Part shown: piece after piece, positions 34,407-46,080 of the stretch | Layout: each line of letters opens with the position of its first letter | Position numbering within the stretch: position 1 is the stretch's first letter | Assembly (NCBI GenBank): GCA_020746875.1 | Contig: JAGTJL010000023.1 | Location: 372,001-436,000, forward strand | Source: Rhexocercosporidium sp. MPI-PUGE-AT-0058 | Lineage: Eukaryota; Ascomycota; Leotiomycetes; Helotiales | Length of the DNA stretch: 64,000 nucleotides | Direction of reading: 5' to 3' | The notes under the pieces: model-generated | Databases searched by the model: none | Told to the model about the DNA's origin: nothing | The model's input: only the letters and a program-made list of their open reading frames with translations | Made by a program: the position numbers and the translations under genes

Positions 34407-35968
34407 GCCCTGAGAAAGACCTACTTCGTCACCTACCGTATGCTAATGAGGCGCTCTTTAACTCTTACAACCGCTAACAGGAATCCACCTGCCTCCCTAA
34501 GACACGCGTCGACCTTTTACAAGAGATATATGGCTGGTGTAATGGAATTAATAAGCCGTGCATCTTCTGGCTGAGTGGGTTGGCGGGCACGGGCAAGTCG
34601 ACGATCGCGCGCACGATTGCTCATAGATATTCTGAGCAAGGGCATCTTGGGGCCAGCTTCTTCTTTTCGAGGGGCGTTCAAGATGTGAGCCATACTAGCC
34701 GGTTCTTTACAAGTCTTGCCGTGCAGCTGTTAAAGCGTATACCATCTCTCTAGCATTATATCTCAGATGCTATCTCCAAGAACGAAGACATTGCGAGCCA
34801 CTCCCTTAGCGATCAGTGGCGCCAGCTTGTCCTCCACCCCCTATCGAAGCTAGACAGCTATCATGGCTAAAGCCGCTGCATTCTCATAATCGATGCTCTT
34901 GATGAGTGTGAGAACGAATACCACATTCGCACAATTCTGCAGCTTCTTGTTGAAGCTCGGTCGTTGAGGACAGTACGACTTCGAGTCTTTTTGACGAGCA
35001 GACCAGAAATCCCAGTTCGACACGGCATATGCGCTATTTCACAAGCCGAACACCAAGACTTCGTACTCCACAGCATACAGCCAACAATTATTAACCACGA
35101 CATCTCGCTCTTCCTTGAACACAATCTGGGGAGACTTAGTCAGGAATGGACTCTTGGGGCTGGGTGGCCAGGCGAGCAGGTTCTCCAACAGCTGGTATAA
35201 AAATCAAGTGGCTTGTTTATCTGGGCTGCTACTGCTTGTCGTTTTATTAACGACGGCCAAGAGTTTGCTGAAGAGAGGCTGAATGAGATTCTTGAGGGTA
35301 CTGGCTTTGAAGGCACCCCGGAGCACCATCTCGACCAAATATATCTCACCGTACTTCAAAGCTTTATACCTAACACTTTTAGACCAGCGGAGAACGTGCG
35401 GTTATGTGCGAGGCAGCGAAGGATTCTTGGAAGCATTGTTAACTTATTTTCCCCTCTTCCCGTTGCCTCGCTAGCAAAGGTAATTAGCATCTCTGGGACG
35501 CAGGTTACGCGGACTCTCGAAAGACTACAAGCTATCTTAGATGTTCCAAAGGATGTGGCTAGTTTACTCCGCCTCCACCACCCTTCATTTCGCGACTTCC
35601 TCCTTAATAAAGATCGATGTGGAGATTTCTAAGTAAATGAGAAGGAGGCACACCAACGATTAGCTACTAGCTGTATACAGCTGATGTCCCAGGCACTCAA
35701 GAAGGACATCTGCGGTATACATGCCCCTAGTAGTCAGGTCAGCCAAGTTGAGAGCGGTCGCCTACAGGAATACCTTTCCCACGAAGTTCAGTACGCATGC
35801 CTCTATTGGGTTCAGCATCTATAGAGGAGTGGCTCTCAGGCTTACGACGGTGATGAAGGCTACCGGTTTCTACAAGATCATCTACTGCACTAGCTTGAGG
35901 CGCTTGGGTGGATAGGCAAAATCTCAGAAGGGATTCAAGCGATCTTGTCCTTAAAGACTCACGCTTCG

Positions 35969-36017
35969 GTAATCTATTTAACTATTATATGTAAGAGTTT
36001 AATTAACTTATCCTTAG
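35969..36017 (+). other. Intron 2 of HET-NLR pseudogene
   Basis: 49 bp, GTAATC to CCTTAG, phase 0. Removing it links LSLKTHAS to the linker FIYDVRRFILYNRLAIKQAP and puts the WD40 array in the frame of the upstream exon. Confidence 0.75.
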
Positions 36018-36239
36018 GCTACTGAAAGTCCTAACTGACATGCGTTTATATATGACGTAAGGCGATTTATATTATACAATCGATTAGCGATTAAACAGGC
36101 GCCCCTGTAGTTATATTGCTTTGCTCTTGTCTTTGCGCCAGGAAATAGTATTGTTTAAAGGAAGTTCGAGGGATGTATCCCAGATTAGATTCAACTAAGA
36201 CCAAAAGTGCAAGCGCACTGGAACGCGGCGCTGCAGACG

Positions 36240-37682
36240 CTCGAGGGCCATACTGGCTCGGTCGCGTCAGTAGCCTTCTTACCCGACGGCAAGCAGGTCG
36301 TATTCGGGTCTTACGATCGGATGATGCGGCTCTAAGACGTTACTATAGGAGCAGCGCTGTAAATAATCGAGGGTCACACTAACTCGGTCACGTCAGTAGC
36401 CTTCTTACCCGATGACAACTAAGTCGTATTTGGATTTAAGGATCGGCTAGTGCGGCTCTAAGACGTTGTCACAAAAGCAGCGCTGTAAATGCTCGAGGGC
36501 CATATTAACTTAGTCACGTCAGTGGCCTTTTAATTTAATAGCAAGTAAGTCGTATTTAAGTCAGGGGATCGGACGGTGCGGCTCTAGGACACGGCTATAG
36601 GAGTAGCGCTGCAGACGCTCGAGGGCCATACTTATTAAGTTATATTAATGGCTTTTTCACTCGATGGCAAGCAAGTCGTGTCCGAATTAGGGGATCGAAC
36701 GGTGCGGCTTTAGGATACGGCCACGGGAGTAACGCTGCAGACGCTCGAGGGCTATACTAATTAAGTTATATTAATGGCCTTCTTATTTAATAATAAAGAA
36801 GTCGTATTAGGGTTTAATAATTAGACGGTGCGGCTTTAAGACACGGCTATAAAAGCAGCGTTATAAACGCGCGAGGGCTATATTAACTCGGTCGCGTTAA
36901 TAGCCTTTTTACTTAACGGTAAATAAGTCGTGTCGAGGTCTTATAATTAAACGATAAAGCTTTAAGACGTTACTATAAGAATAACGTTATAAACGCTTAA
37001 AGGCTATATTAACTCGGTTACGTTAATAGCCTTCTTATTCGACGACAGACAAGTCGTATCCGAATCTAAAAATCGGACGGTGCGGCTTTAAGACGTTATT
37101 ATAAAAGTAGCGCTATAAATACTCTACGGCTATATTAACTTAATTATATTAATAGCTTTTTTACTTAATAACAAGCAGGTCGTGTCGAGGTCTTACGATT
37201 AAATAGTGCGGCTTTAAAATACGGCTATAAAAGCAGCGCTGTAAACGCTCGAAGGCTATATTAACTCGGTTACGTTAATAGCTTTTTTACTCGACGGTAA
37301 GTAAATTATATTTAAGTCTAACGATTAAACGGTGCGGCTTTAAGATACAGCTATAGGAGTAGCGCTGTAGACGCTCGAAGGCCATATTAACTTAGTTACG
37401 TTAGTGGCTTTTTTACTTAATAATAAATAATTTGTATCGAAGTCTTATAATCGGACGGTGCGGCTCTAAAATACGGCTATAAAAATAGCGCTATAGACGC
37501 TCGAGGGCTATACTTATTAAATTATATTAATGGCCTTCTTACTTAATAATAAGCAAGTCGTGTCCGGATTAGGGGATCGAACGGTGCGGCTCTGGGACAG
37601 TGCCACGGGAGCAGCGCTGCAGACGCTCGAGGGCCATACTGACTGGGCTACATTAGTAGCCTTCTCACCCTACGGCAAGCTA
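36240..37682 (+). repeat. WD40 repeat array: eleven 126-bp units plus a partial twelfth
   Basis: The TCGAGGG core of each LEGHT motif falls at 36241, 36367, 36493, 36619, 36745, 36871, 36997, 37123, 37249, 37375, 37501 and 37627, exactly 126 bp apart with no indel. Each unit encodes 42 residues of the form LEGHTxSVxSVAF, SPDGKQVVSGS, then DRTVRLWD and TGAALQT. The first, fourth, fifth and last units keep most C/G. Units 6-11 carry many C to T and G to A changes and multiple stops, typically at the W of RLWD and Q of LQT. In HNWD receptors this array is the recognition surface. Confidence 0.95.
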
Positions 37683-37862
37683 TTACTAATCCTATAAGTA
37701 TTCGATCACTGGATACTCGAAGGCAATACGAATATTCTTTGGCTGCTTCCCGATTATCGGCAATCTCATTCAGCTACTTGGAACGGAAATCTTGTTATAG
37801 GGCATTTATCTGAGAGAATGTCATTCTTCTACTTCGAAAAAGGAGTAAATCTTGTTATATAA

Positions 37863-39779
37863 AATTAAGAAATATATTTTTATTTCTTAAACGGTCCTAG
37901 TTGGTGTAGGTATCGGAAGCCCCAAGGGGTCATAAGACAAGAGGGATATATTATCTCGGATGTGGAGGCGAGGCTCGCCCTCTCCGACTCGCCAGCTATA
38001 GTCAAGCGCAAACGCGGTAGATAGCCAGTACTATACGACTATTTCATTTAATAATTATATATTCGAGCGAAACAAAATGTAAGGCTATAGATTATAAGAG
38101 AATTTGAATTTATATTAATATGAATCTCGGTGTGTAATTCATTTTCCGCTAATGCCATTATAATTCCAGATCCTCGATTCTTTATATGAATTACCAGCTA
38201 GGAATTGGATACTTACTCGGGTTGAAATTCTAGTTCTTATAAACGAACTCCATAATTTAGGTGCGGACGAACAAGAGCCCGGAGCTTATCTTAGAGCTCG
38301 TTAAATCTAGAAATTATAAGTATTAGGATCTTCCTCGCCTTAAGAAGCAGGATGGATTTCTTTATTTATAATAAGTATCTTGCCTCGCTTCTCTGATATT
38401 ACTTATAGTTTCTGGATATATTTTCTTATTACCTCGTCTTATAAGATCCCTTCGATATTCGCCGTACTTAAATAGATAGTTGCACGCTTGCCGAATAATA
38501 TTTTAACGATACCGGGGGTATTCACGTAAATTAAAATATTAAGGATTTATATTAACTTTAATTAAGTAAGTGTTTTAAAAACTACTTTACTTATATAATT
38601 ATCGTCTAAAGTATCTTTATTTAAGGCGTTATTTAAAAGGGACTCCGTAGCTACGTAAATATCTATAGTCGTTAATTTTTATTATAATAAAAGGCATGGG
38701 TTTTATTAAGATTATAAAGCTATTATATTAAATGAACCCGTTTTATGCGAGTTTTATAAGTTTAATAGCCGTGGATTAGCTCACAAAAGTAAGATAATAA
38801 TATAGTAATATTAAAGTCAGTCGCGATCATAAGAACGGTCTCGTATTCTATAATTAATATGCTAAAGCCGTGCGGCTTGTTAAATAATACTAAATAAAGT
38901 ATAATATCTCGCGCATTTATGGTTTTATAATTAAAGAGATTACTTGTAAAGCCTTTTCGTAATTGAATGAAGAGTTCTAAAGTGCTTTGTTTACTCTCGA
39001 CTCAATTAGTTATTATAAATGGATAGCTTTATAAGATGTACTAGTTAATAAAAGCGATTTATATATTAATATATTGGCTTGCTTTGATGTTAACCGGCCG
39101 AGACGCTGTAATCCGGATTTTAATTATACTGTTAATATGCGTAATATAAGCTTGAGAAAAGTTATGGCTTCAGGTTATGTTTCGAAATACAGTCGTTAAA
39201 AGCTAAAAAATAAATAAAGTAGCGATTATCTTAATAAAAATGTATACGAATCGCTAAAGGAATTTAAATATAAATATAAGATATTATATAATAAAATACG
39301 TCCTAAGTATAGCTAGACTTTAATATATACGGAGGAATAACTCGTACGACGGGCGGCGGAAGATAGGTATCGAGAGGAGGAGGAGGGAATATAAGGCTAA
39401 GTTATCTTAGTAGTTATTAGTCGTTTATATTATAATTTCTAAGAAGATAAGGAATATTATAATTAGTTTATGAAAGTTCTCGGGCACGCTTAAAGAAAAA
39501 GTCTTAATATTATAAACGATTACGATGAAAACGTGGAAGAATATAAAAGTAAACGATATTATACTTATTAAACGGTGAATTATTCGGAACGTTTTTAAGG
39601 AGATAGTAAATCGATCTGCGAGAAAGCTAAAATACGTCTTAAAAAAGAGTGATATTATATTAATTAAAGTCAGATTCGCTGCGCGGATGCCGACTTTTGT
39701 GGCCGTTAATTTTTAAAATTCAAAATAATAAAAATTTACGATAATATATATTGTTTATATAATGAGGCTTGCTGGTGAT
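37863..39779. other. RIPed DNA right of the NLR, no supported gene
   Basis: A GC-richer 37900-38030 patch with TGTAGGTATCGGAAGCCCCA resembles an LTR but no partner was found. The rest is AT-rich with short coding-like scraps (for example RRAAEDRYREEEE on the plus strand near 39350). None could be assigned. Confidence 0.45.
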
Positions 39780-39781
39780 TA

Positions 39782-41632
39782 ACGTCTCACCCCTAGATTC
39801 CGCCCACCCTTAGATTCCGCCTACCTCGTTTAATTCTAGTACTTGATACTTAATACTTAATAATTTTATATTACGCTAACTTCTATTTAAGATATTATAG
39901 AATCTATTTCTCTTCTTGATTCTGATTCTAAAGATTTAATTTGGCGTTTTCTAGCTGCGATTTAAGCTTTCTTAATAGCACGTATTATAGCGAATTTGGA
40001 ATTTGGACTCGTTCGGATTTTTCGCTTTTTTTTTAGCCTTAACTATTTTAATCTCTCTTTTAATTCTTTAATCTTTATATTTGCTTTCTCTAATTCGTAA
40101 TCTCTTTTATCGATTCTTTTTATAACTTTCTTAAAAAGCAAACGTTACGTTAAAAGTTAATTATATGATTCGCTGGTTAAAATACGAATCTGTATATATA
40201 AATCTTTCTTAGCCTTTAAAATCTGAACTTTAATTAAAGTATTAGTTACTTCCGGAGGTAATATTAGCGTTTCTTAAAGCTTTAGAAGAGATAGATTTGC
40301 CGATTTATTATTATTTTCTAATAGTAAAAGGCTTATTAATAACTTAATTATAAATACCGGTTATAATCCTGCAGCTCTTTATTCCGCTTTAATATTAGAA
40401 GGTATAATACTTTCTTAACGTGCTTTTTAGTAGCAGATAAAGAAGTTACGCTTGCTAATTAAAGTAGAATCGATTAAAGAATTTAATTTTTATAGTTTTT
40501 TCCGGTAAGCACGCTTTAAGATAAAGAAAACCGTTAAATCCAGAGGTTGTAAGACGTGTAACGTATATACAAGTAAGAATAGAAAGTATATATTATATTT
40601 AAGGCATTTCTAAAGGAATTCCGTAATCTTATAATTTTTATAACTATTTAGAATAAGAAGTCTTACTGAATGATCTCGTGGTTTCGTTTAAGGGATAAAG
40701 ACTTTTTCTAGTTATTCAAGGGCTATTTAATCAGTTATTTACTTATTTTCAGTAATTATAAAATGCTATTAGTCGAATACGTCTAATTGAGACGGAAATT
40801 ATTATTGTTAGATCGATTTTCTCTTATAAATTATAGCTAATAGCGTAAAAGCTCTAATTGCAGAGATATATTTAATAATTATCGTTTAAGCACGTGAACC
40901 TGGCTATTTTCCTTGAATCTTGCGGCTCTTAGCGTTTCTTATAATATATTTATTAAGACCGTAGCTTTTTATAATATTAGTCTCGTTTATATTTTATCGT
41001 TAATAAGCTGGAATAGCCTTAATAGCCGGAATCTTTAATTTTTAGAATTACGGTTTAATAATTTCAGTATAAGCGGCGTTAATACGTACAGAATCGACGT
41101 AGATTTGCCTCTTGGTTTTTAGAACAGGATTACGTGCTAAAAATCGTATTATCTAGTATTTTCTTAGTAATAAGTGGTCTCCTTGAAGTGCTAAAAGCTT
41201 TTTTTTAAATACTTTGATCTGTATGTACGTAATTCTATAACTAAGAAACTCTTAAGTTAAAATCTAATTAGTTAATCGATTCTCTATTACCGTAGGTAGC
41301 TTTTGTAAGTGATTAAGAGCCTCTTTACGTAATTGAGTTATTATATTACGGTTACGAAGTGTAGACCTTGGAATACCTTATTTTAAGTATACTTTTCGCA
41401 AGGACTTATTATTTGCGACTTCTTCAAGCGCATATATGATATTATACTCAGTATATTCAGGCTTTATGATGAAAATAATGCGAATTCCAAATTTGAAGAG
41501 AATCGATTAAAGAATGGAAGAATAATTAATTATTCAAGTTAGTAGGTAGGAGTGGCGGTGAGTTAAGCGAGGGTGGGCGGAATCTAGGGGTGGGCGGAAT
41601 CTAGGGGTGGGCGGAATCTAGGGGTGAGACGT
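39782..41632 (-). mobile_element. pogo/Fot-type DNA transposon, copy A
   Basis: 1851 bp flanked by TA (39780-39781 and 41633-41634). Terminal inverted repeats begin ACGTCTCACCCCTAGATTCC. The right end holds three tandem copies of a 17-bp motif (GGTGGGCGGAATCTAGG) and the left end two. The interior is homologous throughout to 60985-62817, where the transposase is easier to read. Coding strand is minus. It is heavily RIPed, with no open transposase frame. Confidence 0.85.
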
Positions 41633-42240
41633 TATAGCTTAAGTAACGAATATCAGTAAAAAATGCGAGGATAAATCAGGATTTTATGTAATAAAAGAGC
41701 GACGTATTTAACGAGTTATTAAATATATAAACGAAAAGCGAAGATAAAAAACGTAGTAAAGATATTATTAATATAAATTATATATAATTTAATAGTTTTT
41801 ATAATATAAATAATATAAATAAAAAGATAATCCTAGGGGGGGGTAAGTGAAAGGTAAATATAAGGAAGATAAGGAAAAGGGAGAATTCGGCGGAAGAAGA
41901 GAGAAGAGGGATAAGTTAACAGATGATTTATTTAAGAATATATTAAATAAAACAGATAATTATCACTAAAGTGAAGGCTGACGCGATAAATTAGCGGATT
42001 AGGTATAAGAGCCAGAATATGCTTTTATAAGAATCATTAAGATTATAGACTTTAGGGATAATTCTTTACGATTATATAAAGAACTTAAAGGGAAGGAAAC
42101 GAGGGATAACGAAAGTGAGGACAAAGAAGTTGAGGGATAACGGAATTAAGAATAATAAGTTAGAGGACAATAGAATAGAGGACAATGGAATAAAGGATAA
42201 TAAAATAAAGGATAAGGACTTTTAGGAGGCGGGCGGGGCG
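41633..42240. other. AT-rich DNA with a purine-rich 12-bp repeat patch
   Basis: No gene. Between about 42060 and 42222 the plus strand is almost pure purine apart from T in a GAGGGATAAC/GAGGACAATGGAATA pattern, about ten degenerate units of roughly 12 bp. Confidence 0.55.
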
Positions 42241-45200
42241 GCCATGTTTGCCCGTACTAGCTTACTAAGGGTTCGACAGTAGTAAACCCGCGAAAGAATA
42301 TTAATAAATAAGTGAGATTAAAAGTCTTCTTAAATATTTAAAAGTAAATAACTCTTTTATATAATAAGGGAGAAATAAAAAGCGTACCTTTATATCGCCG
42401 TAAAAGTTCTTTTACGACAATTTTCAAATATTTCTTTTATTCTTTTGTGTTATGACTTGGCTCTTTTTAATTCTCTTCTCTCCTAAGAGTAAGATTAAAT
42501 GAATGTGCGAGCTATAGTAGCTTCAAGTTTAAAGATAATCTTTAATATGATGGGAGGCTTAAAACTTTGAAGACGAGGTTTTTATAAATATCGGAAACAA
42601 AGTAAAAAGAATTGTATTAGAAATTGTGATTTTCCGTAGGGATGCTTAAGATTCTGTAAATCGACTATTAATATAGCATTTTAAATAAGTATAAATTAAA
42701 CGAGAACCTAGGGGTGCAGTTTAGAGTTTTCAGAATGGCGTAGTAAAGTAGATTAACTACTCGACTAGAGAGCGCACTAATCATTATTAATACCTTTCTG
42801 CCCGCTCAGTCGCTTACTTACGTATTCTGTAAACGGCTCGGCGCTATTATATACAAAATATCAAATATTTATTATTTAAAGTAAAGTAAATAATTACGCG
42901 TTATATAAATAACTTCTCGGTGCTATGACTTTAACTGAAAATATTAAATTTAAAAGATTTTCTTTACGAGTACGATGTTTTAATAATAAATACTAAGCTC
43001 GTTAGCTTTTAGCTTTTAATAAAAGAGAGTTATAGACGTTTTATAATTCGAGCGCGGATTTTACCGATGTCGTCTCGGAAAGAAAGGCGACGGCGTTACA
43101 ATTAAAAGGCTAACGACGTAGATTATTTACGTTAACCGCGCTATTATTCTTAACGTACTTTTATATTAATTCTATTATAATTAAATTAAGTGCTCTTATA
43201 TCCCGAGGCTCGCTTTTCTTATTTATAATTTTATAATATTATAAATTAACTGGTTTTGTTAGTTGAGGTTAAGGGTTAGAACATAATCGACTAACTAATT
43301 TTAAGATTACTTTAAGCGCTGAGGAAGATGATTAAGTAGTAGAAGGATTTATATTAGAACTTCTCGCGTTCGAGGTACATTAGGCCGCAGATAATCTTAT
43401 ATATTATTTTAATGAGTATATTACACTAAATATAAAGAATCTCATTTACTTAAGAATAGCTGCTAGCTGCTATTTATTAGGATACTTGGCGCTTTCGATA
43501 ATCTACAAGAAAGAGATGAGTAGGTACTCGAGGATAATATAAAGAAGTATATCGGTAGTAAAGGTATCGAGGATATCAACGATATTCTCGTGCGTTATAC
43601 GTTAGTGCCTTTCTAGTGCCTTTTCGGCGGCCGCCGAAGAAAATACTTTAATAGTAATTAGCTTAAAATATAGCGGTTTCTATTCTGCTATTATAATGGA
43701 GTTATAAAGGTGCTTAATATCGAGAACTTTCTTATACGAATCTTACGGCGACCTTATTTATATTTAAAAGTCTCGCGGGATGTTTCTTTTATACGCTTGA
43801 GTTTTAATCGTTTTTATAATAGCGATAAGGTCTTTTTTAATATCTGAAGGGCGGTATCGTTTCTTACTCGACTTAATCGGATTATTCTTTAAGGACGAGT
43901 TTTGATTAAGAGAGTTAAAGCGCTAGAGCTGCTTATTAAGAGTATTATGAGCTATATAAGACGATATATCGATTTGTGCTTTTTTATAATTAAGAAATAT
44001 ACGTGTTTTAAGCTGTGAATTCATATTATATAGAATACCTCGACGACGTAAGAACGAGAGGTAGGATATCAATCGATAATTAAGTTAGGAAGGACGAAGA
44101 GCGAGTGGAAAGTATAAAAGAGGATAAATAAGCGTCGTAATAGTTTATATTCTAAGGAAAGTGGATAGTCTTATTAAAGGTATAAGCTTACTTAATTAAG
44201 AAGCAGTATATTTTAGCTGCTTTTATAGACTTATAATAAGCGATATATCTTCTTATCTTTCCGCTTATTATTTTATTTTTTATAAATACCTTATTCGACT
44301 CAGACTTTAAGATAATATATATTAAATGTCACCGCCGTTAAGATTCGCTAATTAGGAGGAGAGGCTGGCTATTAAGGGGCGGGAGAAGTATTAAAGTACG
44401 GCTCGGATTAGACTTAAAGTATTATATTTCTTATAAAACAAGCCCTAAGAACTAGATTAAGAGAACGTCGAGAGATTAAAAGGGTATTTTAAAAAAAGAT
44501 AATATTACCGAGTAAGAAGAAATTATATTCTAGCTGTGATCGATTAAGCTTAACTTTCCGAGGTGCTTCGGGATTCCCAGGTATCGGCTAAAACGCTATT
44601 AAATAATACCGACTTTTACTCGAAGCTTAAATTTCCTATCGGATCTTAACTTTACTACTTTTACGGGCGATACCGTATTTAAGTAGTACGAGAGTTCCTT
44701 AAACCTAAGGATAGCTGATAAACGGTAGATCTTTACCTCGTAAGTACGTATTATTATTCGAGTCGAGGGTATTTTAATTAACGCGGTTTTGCAGATGCCG
44801 ATTATAAGCTTAAGACCGCTCTGATCGAGGAGTACGCTAATAAGAAGCCGCCGAGTGCCGGCGAAATCTATTACAAAATCTATAAATATAAGTAAAAGCG
44901 AGATCTTTATTTTAAAAGCAGGTGGCGGAGTCGTCTGTCGAAAAATGATACTCGATGTTTAACTTAGCTCTCTTGTTATCTAGACTTAAAGGCAGCATTC
45001 GATGATCTATTAGATCTACTTAAGCTCTAGGGGGATATAAGGATTAATACGTTAAGCAAAGTGATTAGCATGAGGTGTAAAGAAGTGAGTCTGTCGTCGA
45101 CTGGTATACTAGAGCAACTCTTATAACGGCATCTCGAACGAAGGCGGGCTCCAAATCAGTTATCTTCTGCGAATAGCCTTACGTACAGTATTTCGAGTCA

Positions 45201-46080
45201 TTTCCTCTTCTATATAATAGTAGACCGCGAAAAAGCGCTTTTAAGATAGACGAGCAAGTTTATAAGAAGTACGATATAGGACAGGTCATAGATATTATAC
45301 TTTAAGAGGCTGTAATGGCGTTCGTCTGTTAATAATAGACAGGCAGTCGCGTGCGCCTTACGAAAGACCGGCTTTGATCTCAATACTTCCCCGATAATGT
45401 CATATGCTTTTATGTTAGGGTTGCAGTCGATGGCCAGCTTGCCGGTAACGCTTTCGCCTGTCGTTGGACGATTAACGGCAGAGTTGTATTGTGGGTGACT
45501 CAGTTGGTAGTTGATCGCAATTATTGAGAGCGGGGGCTCGTAAAGGGCCTTTTGAATTAGCTAAAGCAAAACGATGTTAATATATATAAGCTTATGAGCT
45601 CTTATCCTGCGGCTTGTCTCGCCGCTGCGAAAGTATTTAGAGGTAAGCATACGTGAAGCTTCGCATTTCATTAAGTTCTAAGAGCTATAGATTCTATTAG
45701 AATACTTTGGCTTAGTTTAATTAAAAGATATGCGGAAGAAATTATAAATGCGTTACTTATAGCTTATATTAAGGAGGCTAAACTTTGCGGTAGCGTTTTT
45801 AACGGTAAGGACACCAGTGGCCTCGTTTCGTTTATGGACTCGGGGTTTTTTGTCGACCATAACGAACCCCTCGAAACGTTGGCATAGTTACGGGAGGATA
45901 TGGACTGGCCGCTAAGTGAATTGTTTAATAAGTATGAATTCCTCTTTATTTTCGAAGCCAAGCGTTGTTCCCGATATAAGTCTGCGTTAGGGCAGCATTT
46001 ATAAGACAGCCTACCTCTCGCTTGTAATTATTACTAAGCGTATGGCTCTTCTAGTACTTCGGGATAATAGATGTCTAATT
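42241..46080. other. Degraded region with coding-like scraps, unassigned
   Basis: Coding-like plus-strand stretches occur near 43400-44350 and 45150-45560. At 45690-46010 a segment reads EAKLCGSVFNGKDTSGLVSF, then MDSGFFVDHNEPLETLA, and after one TAG, MDWPLSELFNKYEFLFIFEA. That last part looks like real protein but I do not recognise it. A gene or transposon mosaic is likely; no borders or repeats were resolved. Confidence 0.35.

Larger units (their letters stand above)
33615..37862 (+). pseudogene. HET-NACHT-WD40 NLR receptor (HET-E/HNWD type), full length, RIP-killed
   Basis: The gene can be followed from ATG 33615 to TAA 37860-37862 with introns 34342-34406 (65 bp, GTAAGT..GCTAACT..TTCAG) and 35969-36017 (49 bp, GTAATC..CCTTAG): 4134 coding nt, 1377 residues, no net indel. 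HET domain, residues 1-242: IPEYIILSHRW (22-32), YFWVDTCCIDK (about 69-79), EAINSMFR, and LLYGEGEVKAFQRL before intron 1. NACHT: P-loop GLAGTGKST (34577-34603, about residue 300) and Walker B ILIIDALDE (about 401), then LTSRPE. A linker with SSGLFIWAAT and HPSFRDFL follows, then AHWNAALQTLEGH into twelve 42-residue WD40 units, and a C-terminal cap (NILWLLPDYR, then GNLVIGH, then MSFFYF). At least 13 premature stops precede the WD part (33627, 33798, 33900, 34029, 34110, 34475, 34751, 34868, 35198, 35630, 35822, 35891, 36036), each explicable as CAG/CAA/TGG/CGA hit by C:G to T:A. Podospora HET-E is of similar size and order. Loss of function is certain as read; age of loss is unknown. Confidence 0.9.

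Noticed and set aside
36173..36382. Open plus-strand frame of 69 codons at the start of the WD array
   Set aside because: It reads the WD repeats out of frame; the real frame gives LEGHT repeats continuous with the upstream linker.
36240..37682. Regularly spaced repeats as a CRISPR array
   Set aside because: Units are contiguous 126-bp coding repeats with no unique spacers, and the genome is eukaryotic.
42690..46060. A single large transposon across this stretch
   Set aside because: No terminal inverted repeats, LTRs or target-site duplication could be matched.
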